This document shows, piece by piece, positions 1 through 7,689 of a DNA stretch of 64,000 nucleotides. Location: positions 980,563 to 1,044,562 of the forward strand of contig NZ_JADG01000004.1 of the NCBI RefSeq assembly GCF_000518265.1, read 5' to 3'. Both the position numbers and the translations under genes were made by a program. Each line of letters begins with the position of its first letter. Within the stretch, counting starts at the first letter, position 1. Below the pieces are notes generated by a model. It ran no database searches and was not told the DNA's origin. It was given only the letters and a program-made list of their open reading frames with translations. This stretch comes from Actinomadura oligospora ATCC 43269 (GTDB lineage: Bacteria; Actinomycetota; Actinomycetes; Streptosporangiales; Streptosporangiaceae).

Positions 1-261
1 GACCCACGACGGCATGACCGCGCGGTGGCGCTGGAGAAGCGAGGCGTGTTCGGACATGTCTTCATCCTCGGTCGGGGTCCGGCGGGTCGGCTACCCGCAC
101 AGTGTCAACATGCGCGGCGAAGTATTGACGTCCTGGCAGGCAGGTTGTCACGATATCCGCAGCCGATCCGGGGCCTCTATCACCGATTCTGCACATTGAC
201 GTGGTACCAGGTCCCAACAGGATGTAAGGGGCCGGGCGAATCGTCCTGACAGAGTGTCGGA

Positions 262-267
262 TACCAT
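262..267 (+). promoter_or_regulatory. Candidate -10 box of the pucR-type gene
   Basis: TACCAT fits the actinobacterial TANNNT -10 pattern and lies 8 nt before the ATG at 276, which has no Shine-Dalgarno. No convincing -35 is visible. Further upstream, TTGACG (196-201) with CAGGAT (218-223, 16-nt spacer) and TTGACG (125-130) are alternative weak promoter elements. Inference only. Confidence 0.3.
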
Positions 268-275
268 CGGGCTCG

Positions 276-1907
276 ATGCTTCCCACCGTCGCCGATGTCC
301 TCCAGTTGGAGGCGGTCCGCCGCGGCCAGCCCAGAGTGGTCGCCGGCGCCGACCGCCTCGGCAACCGCGTCCGCTGGGTCCACGTCGCCGAGGTCGCCGA
401 CATCGCGCACCTGCTGCACGGCGGCGAGCTCGTCCTCACCACCGGCATCGCCCTCCCGGACGAGCCGGACCGGCTGCGCGTCTACATCTCCGAGCTCTCC
501 GAGGTCGGAGTCTCCGGGCTGATGGTCGAGCTCGGCAGGCGGTACGCCGCCGCGCTGCCCGCCGCGCTGCTCGCCGCCGCCGAGGAGCACGGCCTGCCCG
601 TCGTCGTCCTCGCGCACGAGCCCGCGTTCGTCGACATCACCGAGTCCGTGCACGCCCGGATCCTCCAGGACCAGTTCGCCGAGCTGCGCGCCTCCGAGCA
701 GCTCCACGAGATCTTCACCCAGCTGTCGGTGGAGGGCGCGTCCACCGAGGAGGTCGTCCGGCAGGTCGTCGCGCTGTGCGGGCACGCGGTCGTGCTGGAG
801 AACCTGTCCCACCAGGTGCTCGCGATGGACTCCGGCCCCCGCGACCCGGCCGAGCTGCTGTCGGCGTGGGAGACCCGGTCCCGGGCCGTCCGGCCGAGCA
901 TCCGCACCGCGTTCGACGACGCGTCCGGCTGGCTGGTCACCACGGTCGGCGCGCGCGGCGAGGACTGGGGACGGCTGATCATCACGCTCGGCCGCCCGCC
1001 CACCCCGCGCGAGACCGTCCTGATCGAGCGCGCCGCCACCACGCTCGCGCTCGGCCGCCTGCTCGACCGGCACGCCGAGTCGGTGGAGCGCCAGGCACAC
1101 CGGACGATCATCGCCCGGATCCTCGCGCACTCCTACTCCGACCCGCAGGAGGCCGCGGCGCGCGCCCGCGCCCTCGGCGTCCCGCTGTCCGGCCGCCGGC
1201 TGCTCGGCGTCGTCCTGCGGCCCCGCACCTCGTCCGCGCCGACCTCGCCGATCGTCGCCGGGGAGCTGGCCGAGCTCGCCGAGACGGCCGCCGCCGCGTG
1301 CAAGGACGCCCGCCTCTCCGCCCTGGTCGGCGTCCTCGACGAGGGCGGCCCGAACGCCCGCGTCGGCGTGCTCGCCTCGATGCCCGCCCGCGCCGACGCC
1401 GAGACCGCGCTGAACGACATGGGCACGCGCATCCGCAAGCAGTCCGACGCCGACTACGTGATGGCGGCCGGGTCGGTGGTCGAGTCGATCCGGGACGTCC
1501 GCCGCTCGTTCCTGGAGGCCGAGCAGGTCGCCGACGTCGCCGCCCGCTCCTCGTCCAGCTCCGGGCGGCTCTTCTACCGGCTGCCCGACCTGCGGCTGCG
1601 CGGCCTGCTCCACCTCATGCGGGACGACGCGCGCCTGCAGACCTTCGTCGAACGCGAGCTCGGCCCGATCCTGGAGTACGACGCGCAGCGCGGCAGCGAC
1701 CTCACCCGCATCCTGGAGCTGTACCTGGAGTGCGGACGCAACAAGGCCGTCGCCGCACAGCGCGCCCACCTGTCGCGCCCGGCGTTCTACGAACGGCTGC
1801 GGCGCATCGAGCGCGTCCTCAACGCCGACCTGGACGACGTGGAGTCGTGCGCGTCCCTGCACGTCGCGCTGCTCGCGCTGTCGTCGGTCCGGTGGGAACG
1901 CTCCTGA
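276..1907 (+). CDS. PucR-family transcriptional regulator
   Basis: 543-residue cytoplasmic regulator. The N-terminal ~120 residues match the PucR ligand-sensing domain (LPTVADVLQLE at the start, then a GELVLTTG segment). The middle resembles the GGDEF-like domain of CdaR/PucR regulators. The last ~70 residues are a PucR-type HTH (LTRILELYLECGRNKAVAAQ, then LSRPAFYERLRRIE). PucR proteins usually activate purine, amino-acid or polyamine catabolism. The gene converges on a spermidine-dehydrogenase-like gene, and polyamine uptake genes lie further on, so polyamine control is an inference. The ATG lacks a good Shine-Dalgarno. A TANNNT hexamer (TACCAT, 262-267) sits 8 nt upstream, compatible with a nearly leaderless start. 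Family certain, target not. Confidence 0.9.
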   Translation: MLPTVADVLQLEAVRRGQPRVVAGADRLGNRVRWVHVAEVADIAHLLHGGELVLTTGIALPDEPDRLRVYISELSEVGVSGLMVELGRRYAAALPAALLAAAEEHGLPVVVLAHEPAFVDITESVHARILQDQFAELRASEQLHEIFTQLSVEGASTEEVVRQVVALCGHAVVLENLSHQVLAMDSGPRDPAELLSAWETRSRAVRPSIRTAFDDASGWLVTTVGARGEDWGRLIITLGRPPTPRETVLIERAATTLALGRLLDRHAESVERQAHRTIIARILAHSYSDPQEAAARARALGVPLSGRRLLGVVLRPRTSSAPTSPIVAGELAELAETAAAACKDARLSALVGVLDEGGPNARVGVLASMPARADAETALNDMGTRIRKQSDADYVMAAGSVVESIRDVRRSFLEAEQVADVAARSSSSSGRLFYRLPDLRLRGLLHLMRDDARLQTFVERELGPILEYDAQRGSDLTRILELYLECGRNKAVAAQRAHLSRPAFYERLRRIERVLNADLDDVESCASLHVALLALSSVRWERS

Positions 1908-1908
1908 C

Positions 1909-1960
1909 GGTGGGCGAACGGCCGGTGGGCGAACAGCGGGTGGACGAACGGCCGGTGGAC
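1909..1960 (+). repeat. 15-bp tandem repeat, about 3.5 copies
   Basis: Three 15-bp units of the type GGTGGGCGAACGGCC (1909-1923, 1924-1938, 1939-1953) with two or three substitutions, plus half a fourth. It starts right after the pucR-type stop codon, in the 91-bp gap before the convergent oxidoreductase gene. No hairpin is obvious, and its role is unknown. Confidence 0.8.
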
Positions 1961-1998
1961 GCGGTGCGCGTCACCGGCCGTCCCCTTTCGAGCCGGTG

Positions 1999-3984
1999 TC
2001 AGGCCATCTCGTTGACGGCCCGCCAGGAGGCGTCGATCGCGGCGTCGGCGTAGGCGCGGTACTCCGAGTCGGAGTTGGCGATCGTGACCCGCCCGAAGCG
2101 CCGCCTCCCCTGGACGGCGGGCAGCGGGCCGTCCGGCCAGAACGTCGCCCACGGACGGCCGTACTCCAGCGCGTAGCCGTGGCCCCAGCGATTGACCGTG
2201 ATGGCCTGGATGTCCTTGGCCGGATCGAAGCCGCCCCCCGACAGCAGCCGGGTGAGCTGGTCACGGATCGACCGTTCGTACGACGAGAACGGACGGGCGA
2301 ACAGGTCGCGGCGCCCCGGGCCGATCCCGCCGCGCGGGTTGCGGTACCCGGGCTGGGTCGCCATCCGGATCATGTGCACCAGGATCGGCTGGGACGGGTC
2401 CCTGGAGAACTGGTAGTCGGGGAAGCTGACCGGGTAGTCCAGCTCGGCGACCACCCAGTCACCGCTGGTGAAGCGGGTGTGGTAGATCTTGAGCTTCTCC
2501 CATGCCTCCCAGTTGCGCAGCTGCACCATCGCGTACACCATCGGCAGCTTCGTCCCGAAGAACAGGCTCTGCTTCTGGTCCTTGGGCAGGTCCTGCATGA
2601 GGTAGGGGATCATGGTGTTGTAGCAGGCCATGATCACGTGGCCCGCGTGCGCCCGGAACACCGTGCCGCCGCGGTCGAAGTCGACCTCCACCTCGTCCGC
2701 GGTGACCAGGCCGTCCTTGTGCTGCACCCGGACGGCCGGCGCGTTCAGCCGCAGCCGGACGTCGTTGCCCGCCACGTCCAGCTTGGTGTAGTCGATCCGG
2801 GCGAGCGGCTCGGCGTCCATGCTCTCCGGCGCGCCGGTGTTCGGGATGAGCTGCCCGATCATCAGCTTGCACAGCCCGTTGTTGCCGTCCGGGAAGTGGT
2901 AGATGTACGGGGCGTCCTCGTTCCACTGGATCTGGACCGTCGGACCGCAGTACCGGTAGGGCTGCTTGCCCCGGTCCAGCTTCAGGCCGTTGAAGCCCGG
3001 GTACTCGAGGGCCCACGAGTCGATCGCGCCGAACGCGTCGATGCCGAAGCCCCACTCGTCGCTGGTGTAGGTCTGGAGGTAGTTGAGCACCTCCGGCGGC
3101 ATCCGGGCGTAGTCCCGCAGGTACTCCTGGTAGGTCAGGTCGACCAGCTTCAGCTTCTTCTGGTCGGGCGTCATGTCCCCCAGGTAGTCGCCGGGCCTCT
3201 CCTGCAGACTGATGAAGGCGACCTTGGCCGCCTCGGTCATCGGGGCTCCGGCGAGGGTCGCCGAGGTCTGGGTGTCGCCGTCCATGACCGCGAGGTGGTC
3301 GTGGGCGAACAGGTCGCGGGTGAAGAACTCCGAGTCGTTCAGCTTCCACTTCTTGTTGAAGTTCTGGTCGTAGTACCTGTCGAACTTCTGCACCTGGACG
3401 CCGAGGTCGGTGAGCAGCTTCTTGGCGACGGGGCTCCACACGGCCGGCGCCTCGATGGACTGCGACCCGCCGTACCCGATGAGCAGCCGCCCGTTCGCCT
3501 GGAACTCGTTCCGGCGCGCGTGCCCGCCGAAATCGTCGTGGTTGTCGAGGATGAGGATCTTGGCGTCCGGCTTCTTCTGCTTGAAGAAGTGCGCCGCCGA
3601 CAGGCCGCTGATGCCCGCGCCGACCACGATGAGGTCGTAGCGCTCGCCGGTGTCGTGGACGGGCTTGCCCCCGGCCCAGTAGATGCCGTCGCGCAGCTCG
3701 TGCGGGACGCGCATCGCCGGGTTGGCGCTGCCGCGGAGTCCGGTCATGGCGGGCGGGTACGAGCGGTTGCCCGCGCCCGCGTAGTTCCAGCCGTCCGGCG
3801 GGTTCACCACCTCGTTGTGGATGCCGCCCCACGAGCCCGCCGAGCACCCCGTGAGCGCCCCCGCGGCCACGGCGCCGCCCACCGCGACCGCCATGCCGTC
3901 CATGAAGTCGCGTCGGCTGATCTGCCGGCCCATTCCGAGATCCTTGTCGGAATGCACCGGTTCATAGGAATTTTCCTCCGCCAT
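1999..3984 (-). CDS. Tat-exported FAD oxidoreductase, spermidine dehydrogenase-like
   Basis: 661 residues from the ATG at 3984, preceded by a G-rich ribosome site; codons upstream could extend the frame but look non-native. A twin-arginine motif (ISRRDFMDG, residues 22-30) leads a hydrophobic stretch ending in a lipobox-like ALTGC, so the protein is probably exported folded and may be lipid-anchored. The Rossmann FAD site is YDLIVVGAGISGL, followed by LDNHDDFGGHARRNEF. The overall pattern, including the RWGHGYALE segment near the C-terminus, resembles the SpdH spermidine dehydrogenase group, which oxidises spermidine to an aminoaldehyde and diaminopropane. Substrate is inferred from family resemblance and from polyamine genes elsewhere in the window. 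It converges with the PucR-type gene. Confidence 0.75.
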   Translation of the reverse strand: MAEENSYEPVHSDKDLGMGRQISRRDFMDGMAVAVGGAVAAGALTGCSAGSWGGIHNEVVNPPDGWNYAGAGNRSYPPAMTGLRGSANPAMRVPHELRDGIYWAGGKPVHDTGERYDLIVVGAGISGLSAAHFFKQKKPDAKILILDNHDDFGGHARRNEFQANGRLLIGYGGSQSIEAPAVWSPVAKKLLTDLGVQVQKFDRYYDQNFNKKWKLNDSEFFTRDLFAHDHLAVMDGDTQTSATLAGAPMTEAAKVAFISLQERPGDYLGDMTPDQKKLKLVDLTYQEYLRDYARMPPEVLNYLQTYTSDEWGFGIDAFGAIDSWALEYPGFNGLKLDRGKQPYRYCGPTVQIQWNEDAPYIYHFPDGNNGLCKLMIGQLIPNTGAPESMDAEPLARIDYTKLDVAGNDVRLRLNAPAVRVQHKDGLVTADEVEVDFDRGGTVFRAHAGHVIMACYNTMIPYLMQDLPKDQKQSLFFGTKLPMVYAMVQLRNWEAWEKLKIYHTRFTSGDWVVAELDYPVSFPDYQFSRDPSQPILVHMIRMATQPGYRNPRGGIGPGRRDLFARPFSSYERSIRDQLTRLLSGGGFDPAKDIQAITVNRWGHGYALEYGRPWATFWPDGPLPAVQGRRRFGRVTIANSDSEYRAYADAAIDASWRAVNEMA

Positions 3985-4296
3985 CAATCCCCCCGATACA
4001 CGCTGCCCCGAAGGAAGATCTTCCACGCTTGGGCGGGAGGAAAACAACCACTGTCCCAGCAGGGACGATCGCCCTGGAGCCAAGGCGAGGGGAGGCGATT
4101 AACATGTCATCTGACCTGCATGAACACCTCCGACCTTTCAAGATAAACCTAAGACCGTCGGTGATTTTCGCAAGTTCTGCGGCGGCTTCACTTCGGTGCC
4201 AGAACAAAGGTTTCCAGCCTCTTTCGAGTTGCACCCGATCAGGGCTTCGAACCCGCCTTGGGAACCCCGCGAGAAGGCCTTCCGAAGGCGGCGCGC

Positions 4297-4302
4297 TAAC
4301 CT
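4297..4302 (+). promoter_or_regulatory. -10 box of a leaderless SDR transcript
   Basis: TAACCT ends 7 nt before the GTG at 4310, the spacing expected when transcription starts at the first base of the start codon. There is no usable Shine-Dalgarno. This decides the start against the longer upstream reading. Confidence 0.55.
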
Positions 4303-4309
4303 TCGGAGA

Positions 4310-5056
4310 GTGGAGCTAGGACTGGACGGACGCCGCGCCGCCGTGGCCGCGGCGAGCAGCGGGCTCGGTTTCGAGGCGGCCCGGGCGCTGATCGCGGAGG
4401 GCGCCGCGGTCGCGATCTGCGGACGCGACCGCGACCGGCTGACCGTGGCCGCCAAGCGGCTCGGCGAACGCGCGCACCCGGTGCTCGCCGACGTCGCCAC
4501 GCCCGAGGGCGCGACCGCGTTCGTCCGCGAGGCGCAGGACGCGCTCGGCGCGGTGGACATCCTGGTCACCAACGCGGGCGGCCCGCCGCCGGGCGGCTTC
4601 GCCTCCACCCCGCTGGACGCCTACGCCCCCGCGCTCGACCTGAACCTGATGTCGGTCGTCGCGATGTGCAAGGCCGCCGTCCCCGCCATGCAGCAGCGCG
4701 GCTGGGGACGCGTCGTCGCGATCACCTCGATCTCGGTGCGGCAGCCGATCCCGACGCTGATCCTGTCCAACACCGCGCGCGCCGGCGCGACCGGCTTCCT
4801 CAAGACGCTCGCGCTTGAGGTCGCCAAGGACGGCGTGACCGTCAACTCGCTCCAGCCCGGCTACCACGCGACCGAGCGGCTGCGCACGCTGCGCGGCGGC
4901 GACTGGGACGCGGTGGCCAACGAGATCCCCACCGGCACCGTCGGCGACCCGGCCGACTTCGGCGCGTTCGTCGCGTTCCTCTGCTCGCAGCAGGCCCGGT
5001 TCCTCACCGGCAGCGCCATCACCGTCGACGGCGGCGAGTACGCGGGCCTCATGTGA
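4310..5056 (+). CDS. Atypical short-chain dehydrogenase/reductase
   Basis: 248-residue SDR. The cofactor motif is AAASSGLGFE in place of the usual TGxxxGIG, and the structural NAG motif is present (VTNAGGPPPGG). The serine of the active site is likely in ITSISVRQP. The normal catalytic YxxxK is absent: the aligned stretch reads LSNTARAG, so Tyr and Lys are replaced by Ser and Arg. Homologues with this substitution are often labelled FabG-like, so oxidoreductase activity should not be assumed. The GTG start at 4310 is supported by family alignment and by TAACCT at 4297-4302, exactly 7 nt before it, a leaderless arrangement. Confidence 0.8.
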   Translation: MELGLDGRRAAVAAASSGLGFEAARALIAEGAAVAICGRDRDRLTVAAKRLGERAHPVLADVATPEGATAFVREAQDALGAVDILVTNAGGPPPGGFASTPLDAYAPALDLNLMSVVAMCKAAVPAMQQRGWGRVVAITSISVRQPIPTLILSNTARAGATGFLKTLALEVAKDGVTVNSLQPGYHATERLRTLRGGDWDAVANEIPTGTVGDPADFGAFVAFLCSQQARFLTGSAITVDGGEYAGLM

Positions 5057-5105
5057 CGACGTCCCTGCGCGCGCGTCCTGAGGCGAGTGCCTCCTCAGGG
5101 GATGA

Positions 5106-5681
5106 CGGCTCGTTCGCGCCCTGCTGAACGCGGGCCACATGGTCGTCGTCTTCCCCGGCGGCGCCCGCGAGGCCACCCGCGACCGGCACGACCGCTACCG
5201 CCTGCAGTGGGAGGGACGCCTCGGCTTCGCCCGGCTGGCCGTCGAGGCGGGGTGCCCGATCGTCCCGTTCGGCTCGGTCGGCGCGGAGGAGATGTTCACG
5301 ACCGTCCTCGACTCCGACAGCCGCCTGCTCGCGCCCGCCCGCGGTCTCGCCCGTTCCGTCCTCGGCGACAGGGCCCGGGGCCGGAACGACTTCCTGATGC
5401 CGCTCGCCCGTGGCATCGGCCCCACGCTCGTCCCCCGTCCGGAACGCCTCTACTTCCGCTTCGGCGCCCCGATCGACACCACCCCGTGGCGGGGACGCGA
5501 GCACGACGACCTCGCCGTCACCGAGGTCCGCGACCTCGCGCGCAAGTCCGTCCAGGAGATCATCGACACGCTCCGGGCCGAACAGGCCGCCGACCGGGGC
5601 CGAACCCCGATCGCCCGCCTCACCCGGGCCGTCACGCGCACCGCGAGCACCCTTCCCCGGCCCACCTTCCTCCCCCGTTGA
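5106..5681 (+). pseudogene. 5'-truncated lysophospholipid acyltransferase-like gene
   Basis: The frame matches the C-terminal two thirds of PlsC-type acyltransferases: LLNAGHMVVVFPGG (the FPEG-type substrate motif), then GCPIVPFGSVGAEEM and a C-terminal YFRFGAPIDT. The essential N-terminal HxxxxD motif is missing. An in-frame TGA at 5103-5105 closes the frame, and only ~50 bp separate it from the preceding SDR stop, so the 5' half looks deleted rather than frameshifted. An internal ATG at 5139 could start a 180-residue protein without the catalytic His/Asp. Probably a remnant. Confidence 0.75.
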
Positions 5682-5687
5682 CCCGGC

Positions 5688-5729
5688 CTGAGGCCCCGGC
5701 CACGCACGTGCGCGTGGCCGGGGCCTCAG
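5688..5729. terminator. Bidirectional terminator hairpin, 18-bp perfect stem
   Basis: CTGAGGCCCCGGCCACGC (5688-5705) pairs perfectly with 5712-5729 across a 6-nt loop. It lies just after the acyltransferase remnant and just before the end of the convergent WYL gene, so it can stop both. No U-tract, which is common in high-GC actinobacteria. Confidence 0.8.
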
Positions 5730-5736
5730 AACCCGA

Positions 5737-6273
5737 TCACAGAGGACGGCGCCGCTGGAAGGGGAGGTAGCGGTCGGCGCGGCGGGGCCGGGCGGGCATT
5801 CCGGTGGACTCGACGGCGAGGATGCGGTCGAACCGGAAGGCGCGGACGCCGTGGCGCAGGCGGCACCAGCCGACCAGGTACCAGTGGTCGCGGTGGACGA
5901 GGCAGGTGACGGGTTCGACCTCGCGGATGGTGACGTGGGCGCCGGCGTCGCCGTAGCAGAGCCGGACGACGCGGTGGTCGGTGATGGCGGCGGCGATCAC
6001 GCGGGCGCGGTCGGCGACGGTGGCGGAGAGCGGGTCGGTGAGGGTCGCGAGGGTGGTCGCGACGACCTCGTCGTGGTCGGCGCCGGGCGGCATGAGGTGG
6101 CGGAGGGCGCGGCGGGCGGTGGCCGCCTGCGGCCCCGCGCCGAGGTGGGCCAGGGAGAGCGCGAGGGACGCGATCTCGGCGGCGGTCAGGGTGGGCTCGG
6201 GGGCCTCGAAGAGCGCGTCGGCGGCGGGACCGGTGGAGGTCCGGCCGGAGCTGGGGGTCGCGACGTTCGCCAT
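5737..6273 (-). CDS. WYL-domain protein lacking an obvious HTH
   Basis: 178 residues. The C-terminal ~85 residues are a WYL-type ligand or nucleic-acid sensing domain: VVRLCYGDAGAH, HRDHWYLVGWCR, then VRAFRFDRI. Normal WYL regulators are ~320 residues with an N-terminal winged helix. Here the N-terminal half is a short Ala-rich helical segment with no clear HTH, so it may be a truncated regulator or a stand-alone sensor. The ATG at 6273 is supported by a perfect TATAAT 6 nt upstream, indicating a leaderless mRNA. Confidence 0.75.
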   Translation of the reverse strand: MANVATPSSGRTSTGPAADALFEAPEPTLTAAEIASLALSLAHLGAGPQAATARRALRHLMPPGADHDEVVATTLATLTDPLSATVADRARVIAAAITDHRVVRLCYGDAGAHVTIREVEPVTCLVHRDHWYLVGWCRLRHGVRAFRFDRILAVESTGMPARPRRADRYLPFQRRRPL

Positions 6274-6279
6274 GGTTCG

Positions 6280-6285
6280 ATTATA
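6280..6285 (-). promoter_or_regulatory. Consensus -10 box (TATAAT) of the leaderless WYL gene
   Basis: On the minus strand TATAAT is followed by CGAACC and then the ATG at 6273, so transcription should start at or next to the start codon. GTTCGA occurs on both sides of the box (plus strand, around 6275-6280 and 6287-6292), possibly a binding site for autoregulation. No good -35. Confidence 0.65.
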
Positions 6286-6456
6286 TGTTCGAGGACCGAC
6301 ATTTTCGCGGGTCGTCCGGGCCCGGTCCGGCCGTCGTCCGGCACCGGCCGGTCCTCCCCTTGAGGTGTCGTACGCGCATGGTGAACACTGATCCCTCAAA
6401 ACGGCACCTTTTTCCTGGGATGGCGGGGGCGATCATGGGTTTGCTGGGGAGCCGCG

Positions 6457-7689
6457 TTGGCTGACGCGGGGCTCGGTCGGCTCATGACAAGGGAAGAGGC
6501 TGATGAGGCCCTCGCGCGCCTGCGGGACGAGCGGGACCGCATCAGCGCGGGCCTGCTCGACCTCGACGGACATCCCGGGCGCCGCATGCTGGACGGCGCG
6601 GCGATGTCCGGCGTGAGCGCGGAACTCCAGGCGCGGGTGGCCGACCGGATGGCCAGGTTGTGGTTGCTGTTCGACCGGTACCGGGGCGCGCTGGCGGCGG
6701 CCGAGGAGCTGCGCGCGCGGCACGCCCGTCCGAAGACGCCGGAGCTCACCGAGCTGACCCGGCTGCTGGACGGACGGGCCGTCGAGCTGGAGCCCGAGCA
6801 CGTTCCGCTGGAGAAGCGCGGCCTGCTGGGCGGGCCCGGCCCCGAGCGGCTGACGCTCCAGGCCACCGTCCGGCGGATGACGGGCCTGTACGACGAGGTC
6901 ACGCGGGACGTGGCCGCCGTGGACGCGGCATGGTCGGCGCTGCTGCCCGCGCTGGAGGCCGCCGAGACCCGGCACCGTGAGGCCGCCGCGCTCGCCGCGG
7001 CACTGGAGGCGTCCCTCGCGGAAGTGGACGGTCTGGGCCGCGAGGTCGCGGAGGCCGGACGCGTCGTCCGGTCCGATCCGCTGTCGCTGGCAGGGAAGAG
7101 CGGCCCCGACACGTCCGCCCTGACCGCGCTCGCCCATCGGCTGGGCGAGGTCGCGGCGCGTCTCCGGGAGGCCATGCGGCTCCGTGAGGGTTACGCCGGA
7201 CGGCTCGCCAACGCCGAGAGCCTCATCAGCGAGGTGCGTCGCGCGCACGAGGCGGCCTTGCGCGCGTACGCGGAGGCGCTGGAGAAGATCGCCTCGCCCG
7301 GGCTGTCCGAGCCGTCCGATCTGGCGGGGTCGCTCGCCGACCGGCTCGCGGCGCTGCGGAGCCTGCCCGCCACCGGACGCTGGGACGAGCTCGCCGAGCG
7401 CCTCGCCGACCTGGAACGTGCCGCGGCCGACGCGCGCGCCCGTAAGCAGCGCGAACGGGACCTCGCCGCCGGGCTGCTGGAACGCCGCGAAGAACTGCGC
7501 GGCCGGCTGGCCGCCTACCGCGTCAAGGCCGCCCGCCTGGGCCTGGCCGAGGACGCCGAACTCCTGAGAATCCACGAGCGGGCCCGCGAGCTGCTCTGGA
7601 CGTCTCCCTGCGACCTGCGCGCCGCGACCGTGGCGCTGTCGGGATACCAGCAGGCCGTGAACTCGCGGGCGAAGGGAGCCGATCGATGA
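6457..7689 (+). CDS. Coiled-coil protein, first gene of the PknG-like operon
   Basis: 410 residues from the TTG at 6457, which has a GGGGAG site 5-6 nt upstream; an ATG at 6484 is the alternative. Almost wholly alpha-helical and rich in Ala, Glu, Arg and Leu with heptad-like stretches (residues ~10-35, 150-260, 290-400). No signal peptide, membrane segment or enzymatic motif. Its stop overlaps the kinase start by 4 bp (ATGA), so the two are probably translationally coupled. By position it may scaffold or regulate the kinase. No named family recognised. Confidence 0.75.
   Translation: MADAGLGRLMTREEADEALARLRDERDRISAGLLDLDGHPGRRMLDGAAMSGVSAELQARVADRMARLWLLFDRYRGALAAAEELRARHARPKTPELTELTRLLDGRAVELEPEHVPLEKRGLLGGPGPERLTLQATVRRMTGLYDEVTRDVAAVDAAWSALLPALEAAETRHREAAALAAALEASLAEVDGLGREVAEAGRVVRSDPLSLAGKSGPDTSALTALAHRLGEVAARLREAMRLREGYAGRLANAESLISEVRRAHEAALRAYAEALEKIASPGLSEPSDLAGSLADRLAALRSLPATGRWDELAERLADLERAAADARARKQRERDLAAGLLERREELRGRLAAYRVKAARLGLAEDAELLRIHERARELLWTSPCDLRAATVALSGYQQAVNSRAKGADR

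Noticed and set aside
180..1862. Long open frame antisense to the PucR gene
   Set aside because: High-GC shadow frame with low-complexity translation; the plus-strand product is a clear PucR protein.
6275..6292. GTTCGA words near 6.28 kb as a tRNA T-loop
   Set aside because: No cloverleaf can be built around them; they flank the -10 box of the WYL gene.
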